From positions 487,865 to 551,864 of the forward strand of contig OW121822.1 of assembly GCA_933228915.1 (NCBI GenBank): a stretch of DNA of 64,000 nt, written 5' to 3'. The DNA is from Telmatherina bonti. Lineage: Eukaryota; Chordata; Actinopteri; Atheriniformes; Telmatherinidae. Of this stretch, positions 26,206-38,335 are shown in pieces. The notes below the pieces were generated by a model. It did not search any database. It saw only the letters and a program-made list of their open reading frames with translations, and was not told the origin of the DNA. The translations under genes and the position numbers were made by a program. The first letter of the stretch is position 1, and every line of letters starts with the position of its first letter.

Positions 26206-26259
26206 AATGGTTGTAAATTGAGGAAGTTTCAGCCCATTTTCCATAACCCATTTACTTAC

Positions 26260-26446
26260 CGTCTTACTCGGTCAATGTTGGTAACGAAATGCAGGTTCTT
26301 CAAGGTCTTCTCATCCCCTGTCTTCTTTCCCAACATGTAGGTGCAGAAAAAGTGGCAGTGGTGAGTTGCGGTTTTTGGATTTTCTATATCTTTGCATTTT
26401 CGCCTGGCCCCAAGTCGATATTGTTGAAAGTCTTCTATGACCTTTT
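26260..26446 (-). pseudogene. Exon 5 of broken zinc-finger/recombinase-like gene
   Basis: A 187-bp exon between acceptor cttctcctgcag and donor gtaagt. It enters with two bases (completing a Glu codon from exon 4) and leaves in phase 2, matching exon 6. It encodes about 62 residues with many basic, Cys and His residues (EKVIEDFQQYRLGARRKCKD, then HHCHFFCTYMLGKK). It is open throughout. I do not recognise the fold; directly before a core-binding-like exon it could be an N-terminal DNA-binding arm. The intron to exon 4 is only 133 bp. Confidence 0.6.
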
Positions 26447-26579
26447 CTGCAGGAGAAGCAAGTACACAAATGTTAGTGTTAAGCACCCAGATTGCTATAA
26501 TTTTACATTGATTCCTAATTTGTATGTATTCACATTCGTTCCACCCACCATACAAGCAACCATCAGAGGTGCTTTTTAC

Positions 26580-27503
26580 CAATGGGAGCTCCTTTGATGA
26601 TTGTCACCTCGGCAGGCTCTTCAGTGTTCAGAGTCTCATCAGCAGCTGCAGAGGGTGTTTGGCAAGTTGAGGGTGGCATCTGTGGGTCCCCCGATGGCGG
26701 CAGTGGCGGCTCAGAGTTCCCCAATGGTGGCAGCGGCGGCTCAGAGTTCCCCGATGGCAGCAGCTCTTAGTTCCCCGAGGGTGGCAGTGGCAGCTCTGAG
26801 TCCCCCGAGGGCGGCAGCGGCAGCTCTGAGTTCCCCGAGGGCAGCAGCGGCAGCTCTGAGTTCCCTGAGGCCGGCAACGGCAGCTCTGAGTTCCCCAAGG
26901 GCGTTTGCGGCAGCTCTGAGTTCCCCGAGGGTGGCGGGTTTGCAGGCAGCCTCTTTGTCGACAATCGCATGGTGCGGGATGCTATAGCATGATTATGTGG
27001 TGAAATCTGGCTTTCTGTTTTCATGGGTGTCCATGAGTTACACTTTATTGGTGTCTGCGGCTCAGGGTCCTCCGATGGCACATGCGGCTCAGGGTCCTCC
27101 GAGGGCACATGCGGCTCACGGTCTCCAGAGCGCGCATGCGGCTCACAGTCCCCAGAGGGGGCAAACTCTGTCGGCCTCTTCTTCCTCAATGACCGCATGG
27201 TATGAGATGTTGTAGGATCACATATGCCTGGTGACGCATGGTTTTCTGGTCTCATGGGGGTTGATAAGTTGCCCTGCCCTGGGACAGGAAGAATGTTTTT
27301 TAGCATCTCCTGTTGCCTCAACATAAAGTGTTCAAATGCCTTCTCCAGCTTGTCAATGTGGGACATTAATGTCTTTTCAAAGTCTGAAGAAACATGGCTG
27401 AGTAAAGAGGATGAAACACCAAAAGAGGATGAAGGTACCGGGGAATGGGTCACATTTGTGCTGGAGGATGGTTTCGACGCCATGTTGGTGGAGCGGATGG
27501 TGC
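26580..27503 (-). pseudogene. Exon 4, Ser/Pro/Glu-rich with in-frame repeats, one stop
   Basis: A 924-bp exon. The acceptor is a T-run followed by aatactcactag; the donor is CCCATTG then gtaaaa. It enters with two bases and leaves in phase 1, fitting both neighbours. The first 80 residues include a predicted helix (DFEKTLMSHIDKLEKAFEHF). Then come tandem SEDPEPHVP-type repeats and, after a TPMKTES linker, tandem SGNSELPLPP-type repeats encoded by 24-30-bp minisatellite units at about 26,690-26,935. The frame is interrupted once by TAA at 26,767-26,769, in a unit where the other copies read TCT or TCA. It looks like a disordered linker. The GC-rich repeats contrast sharply with the surrounding AT-rich minisatellite. 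Confidence 0.65.
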
Positions 27504-27529
27504 CTAGTGAGTATTAAAAAAAAAGAATA

Positions 27530-28710
<1,181 letters not shown>

Positions 28711-28790
28711 AACTGGTCAATCTATGTTCCTACCCCCACTTATGTCATAAGCAGCTCACTGTCACTTTCACTTTGCTGCCATAGAGGAAA

Positions 28791-30079
28791 ATGGCCGCCA
28801 TGGCAGAACGCCAAAAGCAAGCGTCTCCGGTGATGAGAAATCTCTCTTCCACAAATGTGGAATTCATAAAAACTGGCACTCCCTTACCTGTGGAAATCGA
28901 GAAGCAGCTCATAAAAGCTCAGAAAAAGATAGCCGATCTTTTGGAGGATGTTGGTCGGCTCTCCGATGAGCTGCGGAGGAAGGACTTATTGCTGGCCTCC
29001 TTTAAGTCGCGGCTTCCGACGCTGTCCAGCTGGCTGGAGACCACACAGACCGGTGAGCAACCTCAAAATACCACTGCCGCACTGAGGGACACAGTGATTT
29101 GGGACCCTTCTTCCTCCATCTGTCACCGGCCCTCCTGCTCTACTCCGAGCAAGGCAACCCCCGGTCTGAGGTTGTGGTCCGCAAACGCAGAAGGAATCCC
29201 GGTGGGGCTCCATACCCGGTGTCGTCGTCCTCCGCCATTCTCCTAAACAACAAATTCTCGGTTCTTGACGGGAATGTGGACACGCAGGTCCACCCGTCGG
29301 ATCAGGGGATTTCCCCAACTTTTCCCCAGACCAACGTTGCGTCGGTCACTGCCGCCTTTCCCCCGCTTGCCGCTGTCCCCACGAACGGGGGTCCGATGCC
29401 GGGTCGCCCTCCGCCGTCCTCCCGCCCCTCAACCCACCGAAGGCGGCTCCTAAGAGACGCGGTTAGATGGCACTCCGGGCGTCCTCAGCCACGGGAACGT
29501 GACGGGGGGACTGAACCTGCAGCGACAACCATCCGACAACAAGCCACCACGCTCGTCATCAGAGACTCCATCATCCGGAACGTCCGTCTGAGGGGAGCTC
29601 TCACCCTGGTGTTTCCAGGCGCCACCGTGTCAGACGTGACGGAGAAACTCCCAGACGTGCTGGATTCCAACCCTCAGGTAAAACGTGTCATCATCCACGT
29701 GGGCACCAACAACACCTCCAGGCAGCAATCTGAGCTTTTAAAGCGTGATTTCATGGAGTTTTTTAATAAACTGCCATCACTCCAGTGTAACGTTTTCATC
29801 TCCGGCCCCACCCCCACCTGCGGCAGAGGAGTGGGCCGCTTCAGCAGGTTGCTCAGCCTGAACACCTGGCTCTCCTCTGCCTGCAGCACCCACAACGTCA
29901 ACTTTATAGACAACTTTGACGTTTTCTGGGAAAGGCAACATCTTTTTGGTGCAGATGGCCTCCACCTGAACCGAGCTGGCACCCGCGTTTTGTCCACCAA
30001 CCTGGCCTATGGATTACAGCATGCACGTTCCGCTCATCTTCCCACACCTGCACCAACTAACCCCTCCCCCACCGATTGA
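28791..30079 (+). pseudogene. L2 ORF1: coiled coil plus SGNH esterase-like domain
   Basis: The first frame (28,791-29,246) gives a coiled coil (VEIEKQLIKAQKKIADLLED and following heptads). After a frameshift between about 29,090 and 29,150 the second frame (29,099-30,079) gives a linker and an esterase-like domain of the kind carried by L2/CR1 ORF1 proteins: block I reads VIRDSIIRN, block III HVGTNN, block V DGLHLNRAG. The catalytic Ser, Asn and Asp/His positions are present, but the Gly normally before Asp-Ser in block I is Arg here. The protein acts with RNA in the retrotransposition particle; the role of the esterase is not well established. Confidence 0.8.
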
Positions 30080-30307
30080 TGTCCCCCAGGTCCCTGTTCC
30101 TATGTTTTTAGTTCCACCTCTGGCACATATAATACTGGACTTGGATCTTCTGTTCTTATTCTTAATCATCCAATCCCTGTAATCATTACTCAAAGATATA
30201 AAACCAGATTCCATCATAGTTCCTCTGCTAACCTTAATAATCTCAGAACTCCTCCAAAGCATCAACAATTCAACCCTACAGTCCATAAGTCACCTGTCAC
30301 TGTAAAC

Positions 30308-33052
30308 ATGGCACTTTTAAATGTACATTCCCTTTTTAACAAGTCTTTTATTATCAATGACCTGATATTAGATAATATGGTTGATTGCTTATTTTTAACT
30401 GAAACATGGCGGGGTACAGATGCACCAGTTATTCTCACTGAGGCCTCACCACCAAATTTAAATTTTTTATTCTCCTTTAGAAGCAACAAGAAAGGTGGTG
30501 GTACTGCATCAATAACAAATAGTCTCCTAAATAATAGACAAATACTTTTAGATCAGTACACCACCTTTGAGCATCATGCTTTTGTTTTTAACAGTCCCCC
30601 AATCCTCTGCATCACTGTTTACAGACCACCCAAACATGATGCTGCTTTTATCAGTGAATTTTCTAAACTTTTATCAGCAATACATGCCGCCCACAATCTT
30701 ATCATCATATCTGGTGATTTTAACATACACATGGACAATCCCTCTGATTCAATGACAAAAGGGTTTTTAAGTCTATTAGATTGTTTTAACTTTACACAAC
30801 ATACTAAACAGCCGACTCACAACCGAGGACATACATTAGATTTAATTATTAGTTATGGCTTGTCAGTTAGTGTGTCTTCTATCGTGATTTAGCCATATCA
30901 GACCACTACTGTGTGTTTTTTAACGTCACCAGTTTTAACCAGCAGGGGGCCCCAGTGAGAACCGTTAGGAAACGATGTATTACTTCTGAAGTGGCTGAGA
31001 ATTTTATTGAAATTTTATACCAAACACCTTCTGAGATCTTACCTGCTTCCTGCGATTCAGTTGTTGATCAGTTTAATAATAGATTAAAATCAGCAATTGA
31101 TACAGCAGCTCCACTTGTATTAAAAACCGTTAAAACCAAACTGAAGCCACCGTGGAGAACTGAAGAAATAAAAAAGCTGAAACAAAACTGCAGGAGAGCA
31201 GAAAGACGATGGAGAAAAACTAAACTTGTAGTGCACTATGAAATCCTGCGTGATCACCTAAGAATCTATAATAACACAATAAAACAGGCAAGAACTGATC
31301 ACTTCTCAAAACTCATAACTGTCAACAAAAGTAATCCAAAGTTCCTTTTTAAAACCATTGATATTTTAATAAACACTGGTTTTAATAAGTCCTCCATGCA
31401 ACCATCACAAACAGCATGTGAGGACTTTGCAGACCACTTCAGAGGTAAGATCAATGCTATCAGATCCGGTCTTTTATCTAAATGCAGTGTTGATTTTAAC
31501 AGATCTGAAGCATTGTTTTTACCTGAGGAGAAGCTGGAGAGTTTTGTCCTGGTTGATACAAAGATGCTTGGTCGAGTTTTCTCCCAGCTGAACCCAACAA
31601 CCTGCCTTTTAGACCCTATTCCCACATCACTGTTCAAGAAATTTTATGGCTTCTTTGAGTCTGAGTTTTTACTTATCATAAATTCCTCTCTTCAGACGGG
31701 TGTCTTCCCCACTGCCTTTAAAACAGCGGTGGTGAAGCCCCTTCTGAAGAAGAGTAATCTGGATCCCAACATTCTTGATAACTACAGACCTGTATCCAAC
31801 TTGCCGTTTCTTAGTAAAATGAAGGAAAAAGTTGTTTTTATTCAGCTAAATGAGTTTTTAAACAGGAATAATATCTTAGAAAAATGTCAGTCTGGTTTTA
31901 GGACAAACCACAGTACTGAGACGGCCCTTTTAAAGATTGTGAACAATCTAAGAGGCAATCTGGATGCACAAAAACTTTCTGTCCTGGTGCTGCTGGATCT
32001 CAGTGCCGCTTTCGATACAGTAGACCACCAGATTTTATTAAACAGACTCAGATGTCTGGTGGGCCTCTCAGGTACTGTTTTAAAATGGTTTTACTCCTTT
32101 CTCACAGATCGACAGTTTTTTTATAAGTATGGATACATGCTCCTCAAAGACCCATAAAATAAAATGTGGGGTTCCCCAAGGATCAATTTTAGGCCCATTA
32201 CTTTTTAACCTGTATATGTTGCCACTTGGGGACATCATCAGGAGACACGGCATTGATTTCCACAGCTATGCTGATGATACACAGCTTTACATCGCCGTGT
32301 CTCCTGATGACCTGGAGCCAGTCAACACCCTTTTAAACTGTATTTTAGATATAAAGTCATGGATGGCAGAGAACTTCTTACAGCTCAACCAGGACAAGAC
32401 TGATGTTTTAATCATCGGTCCTGAAGACAAGAGAGAGATCATTTCATGCAAACTGCAGAGTTTTAAATCCTCCCAGTGTGTACGAAATCTGGGTGTTATT
32501 TTTGACTCTGAGATGAATTTTATTCAACATATCAGAAATGTTACAAAGACAGGATTTTATCATCTCAAAAACATCACCAGAGTCCGCCCATTTCTCTCTC
32601 TTGCCAGCACGGAGGTACTAATGCATGCTTTTATTTCTAGTAGACTAGACTACTGTAATGCCCTGCTCTCTGGTCTTCCCAAAAAGAGTATTTCTAGTTT
32701 ACAACTACTGCAGAACTCGGCGGCACGAGTTCTGACAAGGACCAGGGGGCGGGAACACATTACACCAGTTTTAAAGTCGCTGCATTGGCTCCCCGTGCAA
32801 TTCAGGATTGATTTTAAGGTTCTTTTAGTGGTTTATAAATGTCTTAATGGTCTTGGGCCTTCTTATTTATCTGATCTGTTTTTAAGGTATGAACCCTCGT
32901 GGACCCTGAGGTCCTCAGGTACCGGCCTTTTAGTTCTTCCTAAAGTTCGTACCAAAACATATGGCGAGGCCACATTTCAGTATTACGGGCCTCGCCTATG
33001 GAACAGCCTGCCTGAGGGCCTCAGGGCTGCAGAGACTGTTGATGTTTTTTAA
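30308..33052 (+). pseudogene. L2 ORF2: endonuclease and reverse transcriptase, frameshifted
   Basis: Three consecutive frames form one ancestral ORF. 30,308-30,892 is the APE endonuclease (NVHSLFNKS, LTETW, SGDFNIH, RGHTLDLIIS). A single-base shift near 30,888 moves the SDHYCVFF block into the next frame, 30,913-32,157, which has the linker and RT entry region to DLSAAFDTVDH. A second shift near 32,125 leads to 32,129-33,052 with GVPQGSILGP, SYADDTQLY, LGVIFD and HWLPVQFRID. A third shift in a T6/A9 run near 33,047 removes the last residues. Enzyme role: nick the target and prime reverse transcription of the element RNA. Confidence 0.9.
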
Positions 33053-33690
33053 AAAAAAAGCTCAAGACCTACCTTTTTAGTTTAGCTTATAACTATTAAC
33101 CCATATTTATCTTTCTTTTTAGTTAATTTTATCTATTTATTTATATATTTTATATATTGATTTACATAGTATAGATTTTATTATTTTATTTTAATGGATT
33201 TTATTTTTGTTTAGTTATCACTCCAGCTCTCTCCTCATCGGGGTCCTCTTCGCCGAGGGCTGCCCCTGCTCTGACTGCATGGGTGTTGCTGTGGGGGCTG
33301 TCCCTGTCTGGTGGGTCGGGATCCAGTGCTGCAGCTTTACGGTTGTGGCGTGAGTCCTGTCTGCCCGGACCCGGGTGGCCCCCATGGTGATGGCCTGGGT
33401 GGTCTTGGTTGGGGGTAGCCCTTTGTGTAGAGGCTCCCTGAGAATACCGTTTCCTTATCTGGTGCACATCTGGTGCAAATGCATCTGGCCATTCATTCAT
33501 CTTCTTTTAACTGTTACAGGGCAAATAGGACATGGGTGAGGGTGGTTGTGGGTGGGTGAAAGGGGATGTGTATGTGTGTTAGTGTTTTATCTATTTTGAT
33601 GTAAATTGTTTTATAATGTAAAGCACTTTGTATTGTTTTTAAGCACGAAAAGTGCTATACAAATAAAGTTTGATTTGATTTGATTTGATT
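33053..33690 (+). other. 3' untranslated region of the L2 element
   Basis: An AT-rich stretch, then a GC-rich portion (33,220-33,480), then the conserved terminal word gtaaagcactttgta and the TTTGAT tail. No gene; the minus-strand open frame at 33,201-33,500 is a shadow of this region. Confidence 0.8.
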
Positions 33691-34545
33691 CCAAAACTGT
33701 ATCTACCAACATTGACTTCCATATTTGTATTTATTTACATTGAAAAACAATGGACTTCCAAAACGGTATCTATTAACATTGACTTCCATATTTGTATCTA
33801 TTTACTTTGAAAAACCACTCACTTCCAAAACTGTATCTACTAACCATGACTTCCAAATTTGTATCTATTTACATTGAAAAACTAAGACTTCCAAAATCAT
33901 ATCTATTAACATTTACTTCCAAATATGTATGTATTTACATGTAATTACACTGACTTCCAAAACTGTAAATATGAACATTGACTTCCAAATTTGTATTCAT
34001 TTACATTGAAAAACATTAACTTCCAAAACAGTATTTATTAACATTGACTTCCACATTTGTATCTATTTACATTGAAAAAACTATGGACTTCCAAAACTGT
34101 ATCTACTAACATTGACTTCCAAATTTGTATCTATTTACATATAAAACCACTCACTTCCAAAACTGTATCTACTAACATTGACTTCCAAATTTGTATCTAT
34201 TTACATATAAAACCACTCACTTCCAAAACTGTACCTCCCAACATTGACTTCCAAATTTGTGTCTATTTGCATTGAAAAACCACTCAGTTCCAAAACTGAG
34301 TAATTACACTGCCTTCCAAAACTGTAAATATGAACATTGACTTCCAAATTTGTATTTATTTACATTGAAAAACATTAACTTCCAAAACAGTATTTATTAA
34401 CATTGACTTCCAAATTTGTGTCTATTTACATTGAAAAACCACTGACTTCCAAAACTGTATTTATTAACATTGACTTCCATATTTAAGTCTATTTACATTG
34501 AAAAACTATGAATTCCAAAATGGTATTTATTCACATTGACTTCCA
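33691..34545. repeat. 66-bp minisatellite array, right part
   Basis: Continuation of the array at 27,530-28,710, starting in mid-unit at ccaaaactgtatctacc. Same two-part unit with similar variants (tacatataaaaccactc types). Further copies of the half-unit occur at 34,770-34,820. Confidence 0.95.
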
Positions 34546-34549
34546 ATTT

Positions 34550-34910
34550 AATAGCATCCAAAACACCATCTATTTCCTAAGGAAGGGCAGATTTCCATCT
34601 CCACCATCGCTCAGCTCGCAACCTTGCCAGCCAGCTAGCTTGCAAGCAACCAAAGTATGCAATGATGGAGAAGCAAACCTGGAATGAGGACACCTTTTCA
34701 TCTCCAATATTCGTCAGCTAGCGATCCAGCCAGTGTGCTAGCTCGTTAGCAACCAGGGTATGCAATGGTACTTCCAAATTTGTATCTGTTGACACTGACT
34801 TCCAAAATACCATCTCTTTCCATAGGTAGGGCAGGTTTTATCTCCAACATTGCTCAGCTAGCAACCTAGCCAGCCAGCTAGCTTGCAAGCAACCAAGGTA
34901 TGCAATGAGG
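34550..34910. repeat. Tandem duplication rich in GCTAGC words
   Basis: About 115 bp at 34,555-34,670 (caaaacaccatct to gagaagcaaa) recurs at 34,797-34,913 with about ten changes; a shorter third version lies between them (34,705-34,765). Each contains ccagccagctagcttgcaagcaacc or a decayed form. No coding potential; it fills the exon 3-4 intron near its donor. Confidence 0.75.
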
Positions 34911-34991
34911 GAGAAGGCAAATCTTGGCATTGAAGATTTCACTGCACCAGCAGAACATTTTGAAGTCATATTTAAAGAAAACTGCACTTAC

Positions 34992-35570
34992 CAAGGTAGA
35001 TTTGTGGCAGGGCCCTGTTTGACCTCTGAGGAGTGGAAGCTCTCTGGGACCTATGACTGGGCCCTGGTTCGTCCACATCCTCGCTGGTAGATAACTCTAG
35101 GTGCTGAGGTACTTTACAGTTTGATTTATGAGGAGTGGAAGCCATCCAGGACCTAGGATGGGGCTCTGATTGGCACATATCCTCGCTGGAAGATAACTCT
35201 AGGCACGGAGGTACTTCCCTGTTTGACCTCTGAGGAGTGGAAGCCATCCGGGACCTAGGACTGGGCTCTGATTCGCTCTCATCCTCGCTGGTAGAAAACT
35301 CTAGGCACGGAGGTACTTTCCAGTTTGACTTCTGAGGAGTGGCAGCCATCCGGGACCTAGGACGGGGCTCTGGTTGGCAAACATCCTCGCTGCTAGCTAA
35401 CTATTGGTGCAGAGGTACTTCCAACAGCTGACCCAATTCGGAAACCATGGTTGGGTCCGGGTTTGACATCTGGAGCGCCCTGAACTCCTCCAGAGCCTCC
35501 CTCTTAGCACTGGCCAAAAACTGAGATGTTCTCTTTTCTGCAGATGGGGCACTTGAGCTTGCACATTATC
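34992..35570 (-). pseudogene. Exon 3 with four 102-bp in-frame repeats
   Basis: A 579-bp exon between acceptor ttctcttgtcctacag and donor gtaagt. Its first part continues the zinc-finger frame of exon 2 (MCKLKCPICRKENISVF, a CxxxxCxxC cluster). A shift at the T5 run near 35,520 leads to the frame that holds REALEEFRALQMSNPDPT and then four copies of a 34-residue unit (VPPCLELSSSED...PRSRMASTPQR), repeated every 102 bp (cctcgct at 35,079, 35,181, 35,283, 35,385). One stop (TAG, 35,401-35,403) interrupts the first unit. The frame leaves in phase 1 and joins exon 4 correctly across a 7.5-kb intron. The acidic SSED cores suggest phosphorylation sites in a disordered region; function unknown. Confidence 0.65.
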
Positions 35571-35640
35571 CTGTAGGACAAGAGAATTATCAGGAAGTGG
35601 AAGGCACGGTCAGAGGGTTCACACTCGCTAAGACACTTAC

Positions 35641-35865
35641 CTGGCATTTCCCCACTTGAGCAGGAGTGCCCTCTCCTCCCTATTGTGCACCGTGTGGCGG
35701 CTATACAGGTGCTGCCTGAGGTTCGCATAGCCGTGCCAACATATCCCACAAAGCTTCTTTGGCCCTGCCTAAGGTTGGAGCATTCAGGACAAGAGGGAAG
35801 AATAACAGGATCACACAATAAGAGTTGTGCACAGACTTCCCATCTCTGCTGCATCTGTTGTACAG
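35641..35865 (-). pseudogene. Exon 2 encoding a short zinc finger
   Basis: A 225-bp exon between acceptor tactttcatccacag and donor gtaagt; the downstream intron is 70 bp. The second half, in the frame that continues into exon 3, reads LCGICWHGYANLRQHLYSRH, a compact CxxC...HxxxxH zinc-binding pattern, followed by NREERALLLKWGNAR. The first half is open in another frame (VQQMQQRWEVCAQLL), so one indel near 35,745 has occurred. This arrangement suggests a DNA- or protein-binding N-terminus. Naming a family would need a profile search. Confidence 0.6.
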
Positions 35866-35959
35866 CTGTGGATGAAAGTAAAAACAAATTTAAACACAGA
35901 AGTTGCAATGGCTTTAATGACAGGAACAGAGCAAGCTGTGGTGACATGCTACATAGCTT

Positions 35960-36240
35960 TGAGCACAACCGCTGGCGTCCGGAGCGCCGCAGAGCGGCCC
36001 GGTGGCGAGTGCTAGCTTGTTAGCCTGTTAGCTTGTTAGGCCGCGGGGTGCTTTAGGGCCGAGACACGGCGCTACCTAGCTCCCTAGCACAACCGCTGGC
36101 GTCCGGAGTGCCGCGGAGCGGCCCGGTGACTTTTTAGCCTGTTAGCTCCTTAGCCCGCTAGGCCACAGAGCCTATCAGTCCACATGCTGAATAGTTAACT
36201 CCGGCTAACAAGCTGTTGAACACGCGGATTTTAAGACTTT
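35960..36240. repeat. Tandem GC-rich/GTTAGC repeats in the first intron
   Basis: The word acaaccgctggcgtccgg and its GC-rich continuation occur at 35,967 and 36,090 (about 124-bp step), separated by ctagctt/gttagcc words. No gene; the region is the intron between first exon B and exon 2. Confidence 0.7.
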
Positions 36241-36249
36241 GTGGACTGT

Positions 36250-36480
36250 CTGCCGAGCAAAAATACGTCAAAACTCACCTCTCTCTTTTCTTTTTCCCCT
36301 CCATCCGTCTCCTTCTCTTTGATTCCAAACTCTCTCTCTCTGTCGTTCTCCTTCAAGGTCACAGCTCTCCATGTGTTTCTCCTCTCGGTAACTTCCGGTT
36401 CTTCCAGTGACTTCCGGTTTTTAAAGCTCGCTCCACTCGCTGCAACGTGACGTCAGTGGCGACCCCTGTCGGTCAGATGA
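36250..36480 (-). pseudogene. Alternative first exon B with promoter
   Basis: The minus strand has a GT donor at 36,278 (agagagag then gtgagttttg). An upstream ATG at 36,372 gives 94 coding bases, phase 1, which matches the entry phase of exon 2. Upstream are two CCGGAAGT ETS-type sites (about 36,395-36,418) and GC-rich sequence, as in a TATA-less promoter. The block 36,395-36,480 is repeated at 36,795-36,880. Start codon choice is uncertain because a second ATG at 36,304 is in another phase. Confidence 0.45.
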
Positions 36481-36679
36481 CAAGCAGACTAATATAAACT
36501 TTTAATTTATGAACCGTGCACACACTATGATCTACCGTTTAGCTTGTTAGCTGCCTAGCTAACAGTCAGACTCGGTCCCGGTCCGGTGCCGAGCTATTTA
36601 ACCCGTGCCATCAGTAGCCCATCCACCTGATTAGCTTGTTAACTGCCTAGCTAACAGTCAGACTCTGTCCCCAAAATGC

Positions 36680-36880
36680 GCCAAAACTCACCTGTCTGTA
36701 TGGTTTATTTCCCCCTCCGCCTGTATCCATCTGTTTAATTAAAAATGATTTCTCTTTCTTTCTCCTTCACTGCACCTCCCCTCCCTTTGCACCGACTCAC
36801 TTCCGGTTTTGACAGCTCGCTCCGCTCACTGGAAAGTGGCGTAAGCGCTGACCCCTGTTGGTCGGAGGCTGAATAGAACA
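36680..36880 (-). pseudogene. Alternative first exon A with promoter copy
   Basis: Same organisation as exon B: donor tacagacag then gtgagttttgg (exon end 36,692), ATG at 36,730 (39 coding bases, phase 0), upstream CCGGAAGT and the shared word agctcgctccgctcac. Its phase does not fit exon 2, so it may be non-coding, may use another start, or may be a dead duplicate. The shared promoter core shows that the two first-exon blocks arose by local duplication about 400 bp apart. Confidence 0.4.
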
Positions 36881-36899
36881 ACACAGGAGTCCAACTTAT

Positions 36900-37116
36900 T
36901 ATGAACTGTTTATTAACTCTGGTGACTATTTTCCACATCACCAAGAACTAAATCCTATTGGATTATTTATTTATTCCATCTTTTTCCTCATTAAAATGTG
37001 TAAATAAAATTGAATAATGACAAAAAAAATAAGAACAAAACAATTAAAAGGAATAATACAAAGGATCTCCGGGAATGCGACAGATTGGCTGCTCTGGTTG
37101 CCCTCTTTCTCTGACC
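36900..37116 (-). pseudogene. 3' part of an exon cut by the retrovirus
   Basis: From 37,116 downward the minus strand continues, in frame, the coding sequence that stops at 41,036 on the other side of the provirus (…SEKEGNQSSQSVAFPEIL). Around 37,060 it becomes AT-rich and hydrophobic, which may already be intron or 3' UTR. See the exon at 41,036-41,470. Without the provirus the two sides share one copy of gaag. Confidence 0.4.
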
Positions 37117-37120
37117 GAAG

Positions 37121-37611
37121 TGTGCTGGAAAAATCTTTGTGGCTGAGAAACAACGATGCTGAGTCAAACTGCCTTTGTTAGTTTATTCACACAAATGATA
37201 CATGTAAGTCATACATGGAGAGATCTCTGAGAAGTAAAGAAAGTCGACAGCTTATATAGTTTCGAAACTCCTCTGTTGCTGGGCAGACCATATGAAACAA
37301 TCATTATCTCTTATTTAAGACTAAACTGAACTCACTAAGCATCAATCACTTACTATATTACTTTATTGCCTTTAACCTTTAACCAACTGGTCAACCAAGC
37401 AGTTGACAAAAACAGATGCGCTGCAGGAAACTCTTCCTGCCTCTAACATTACCAGCGCATTCCATTGAGAGGTCATACATGAGTTAAAGAAAGCAGTTCA
37501 CAATGAGTACAATGTCTGAACTTTATCTACATGGACTACAAAATACAACAAATCAATGTATATATGTCTAATATCTAATACAAATCAAACTCATAACAAT
37601 TTTCCAACACA
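37121..37611 (-). repeat. 3' LTR of the endogenous retrovirus
   Basis: 491 bp, reading tgtgttggaa to ttccagcaca on the minus strand. On that strand a TATA box (actatataag, + 37,251-37,260) precedes a polyadenylation signal AATAAA (+ 37,182-37,187), so U3, R and U5 can be placed. Confidence 0.93.
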
Positions 37612-37782
37612 CTTCCCCCGTTTGATCCTACAGGATCACCAATAAGAAGAAAAATTGTTATAGAATACAAAAAAAACAGAGATACAGTAAAATATTCTCA
37701 GAACATCAGGAGACTCATGCCTGTAGGGTTTTAGAGAATCCATCATAAATGAGAAGAACAAAGAACACTAATAAGGATATTT

Positions 37783-38335
37783 CTAAATTTCAACATCAGA
37801 ATCCAAGACTGAGGAAGAATACAAAGTGGAAGGTGGGACAGCAAGGCTAAGCAGGAAATCTTGACACCTATCACCAGCAAGGTCTTCATCTGGTGTGAGA
37901 GTCAGGGGGGCGTAAAGCAACTGTGGAACCTTTTCACCTAATGCAGCATTAATGAGCTTGACCAACAGAGCTCTCAGACATGGAATGCAGCAGCAGCCAC
38001 AAAGAATCAGAATAGCTATGCACACTGCAATAGACATTAAAGCAGATAGGATCAGCGCTTTATATTTGCCAAAAAGATTGTCAAACATGGAAGTATCAAC
38101 ACCAGAATGCATTTTCATCTTATCACTAAGAGAACGAAGGCCATCTACAGCACGTGTGAGCTTTCCCATAGGGGCTGTATTATTAGGAATAAAGGAGCAA
38201 CATTGATCACCAAAGATAGAGCACACACCACCTTTCTCTGCTAAGAGCATGTCAACAGCAATCCTATTCTGAAACGCCATTAGCGACGTAGCACGCAGCT
38301 GCTCATGAACAGCAGCAAGACCATCCGATGCAGGA
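37783..38335 (-). pseudogene. Retroviral env transmembrane remnant
   Basis: An open frame of about 180 residues of env origin, part of the longer frame up to 38,463. It has the conserved region just before and including a CX6CC disulphide motif (C, six residues, CC), a Gly/Cys-rich membrane anchor and a cytoplasmic tail of about 60 residues. The surface subunit, cleavage site and fusion peptide are missing, so it cannot be a functional envelope. The 5' portion of the open frame (38,335-38,463) is gag sequence read out of frame. Confidence 0.8.

Larger units (their letters stand above)
28711..33690 (+). mobile_element. L2-type LINE, complete length, inactivated
   Basis: A 4,980-bp element. 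The 5' boundary is where the minisatellite word actcactt stops (28,710). The 3' boundary is the tail (TTTGAT)n ending at 33,690, after which ccaaaactgtatctacc resumes the same minisatellite unit. It carries ORF1 with coiled coil and esterase-like domains and ORF2 with endonuclease and RT. Terminal features (agtgctatacaaataaagtt then short tandem repeats) are those of the L2 clade. No clear target-site duplication is visible, which is usual for the clade. At least four frameshifts disable it. Confidence 0.93.

Noticed and set aside
26601..26987. Plus-strand Ala/Ser-rich open frame of 128 codons
   Set aside because: Opposite-strand shadow of the minisatellite in exon 4; the minus strand has the splice signals and phase continuity.
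35685..36023. Plus-strand open frame of 112 codons
   Set aside because: Antisense to exon 2 with its zinc finger and splice sites.
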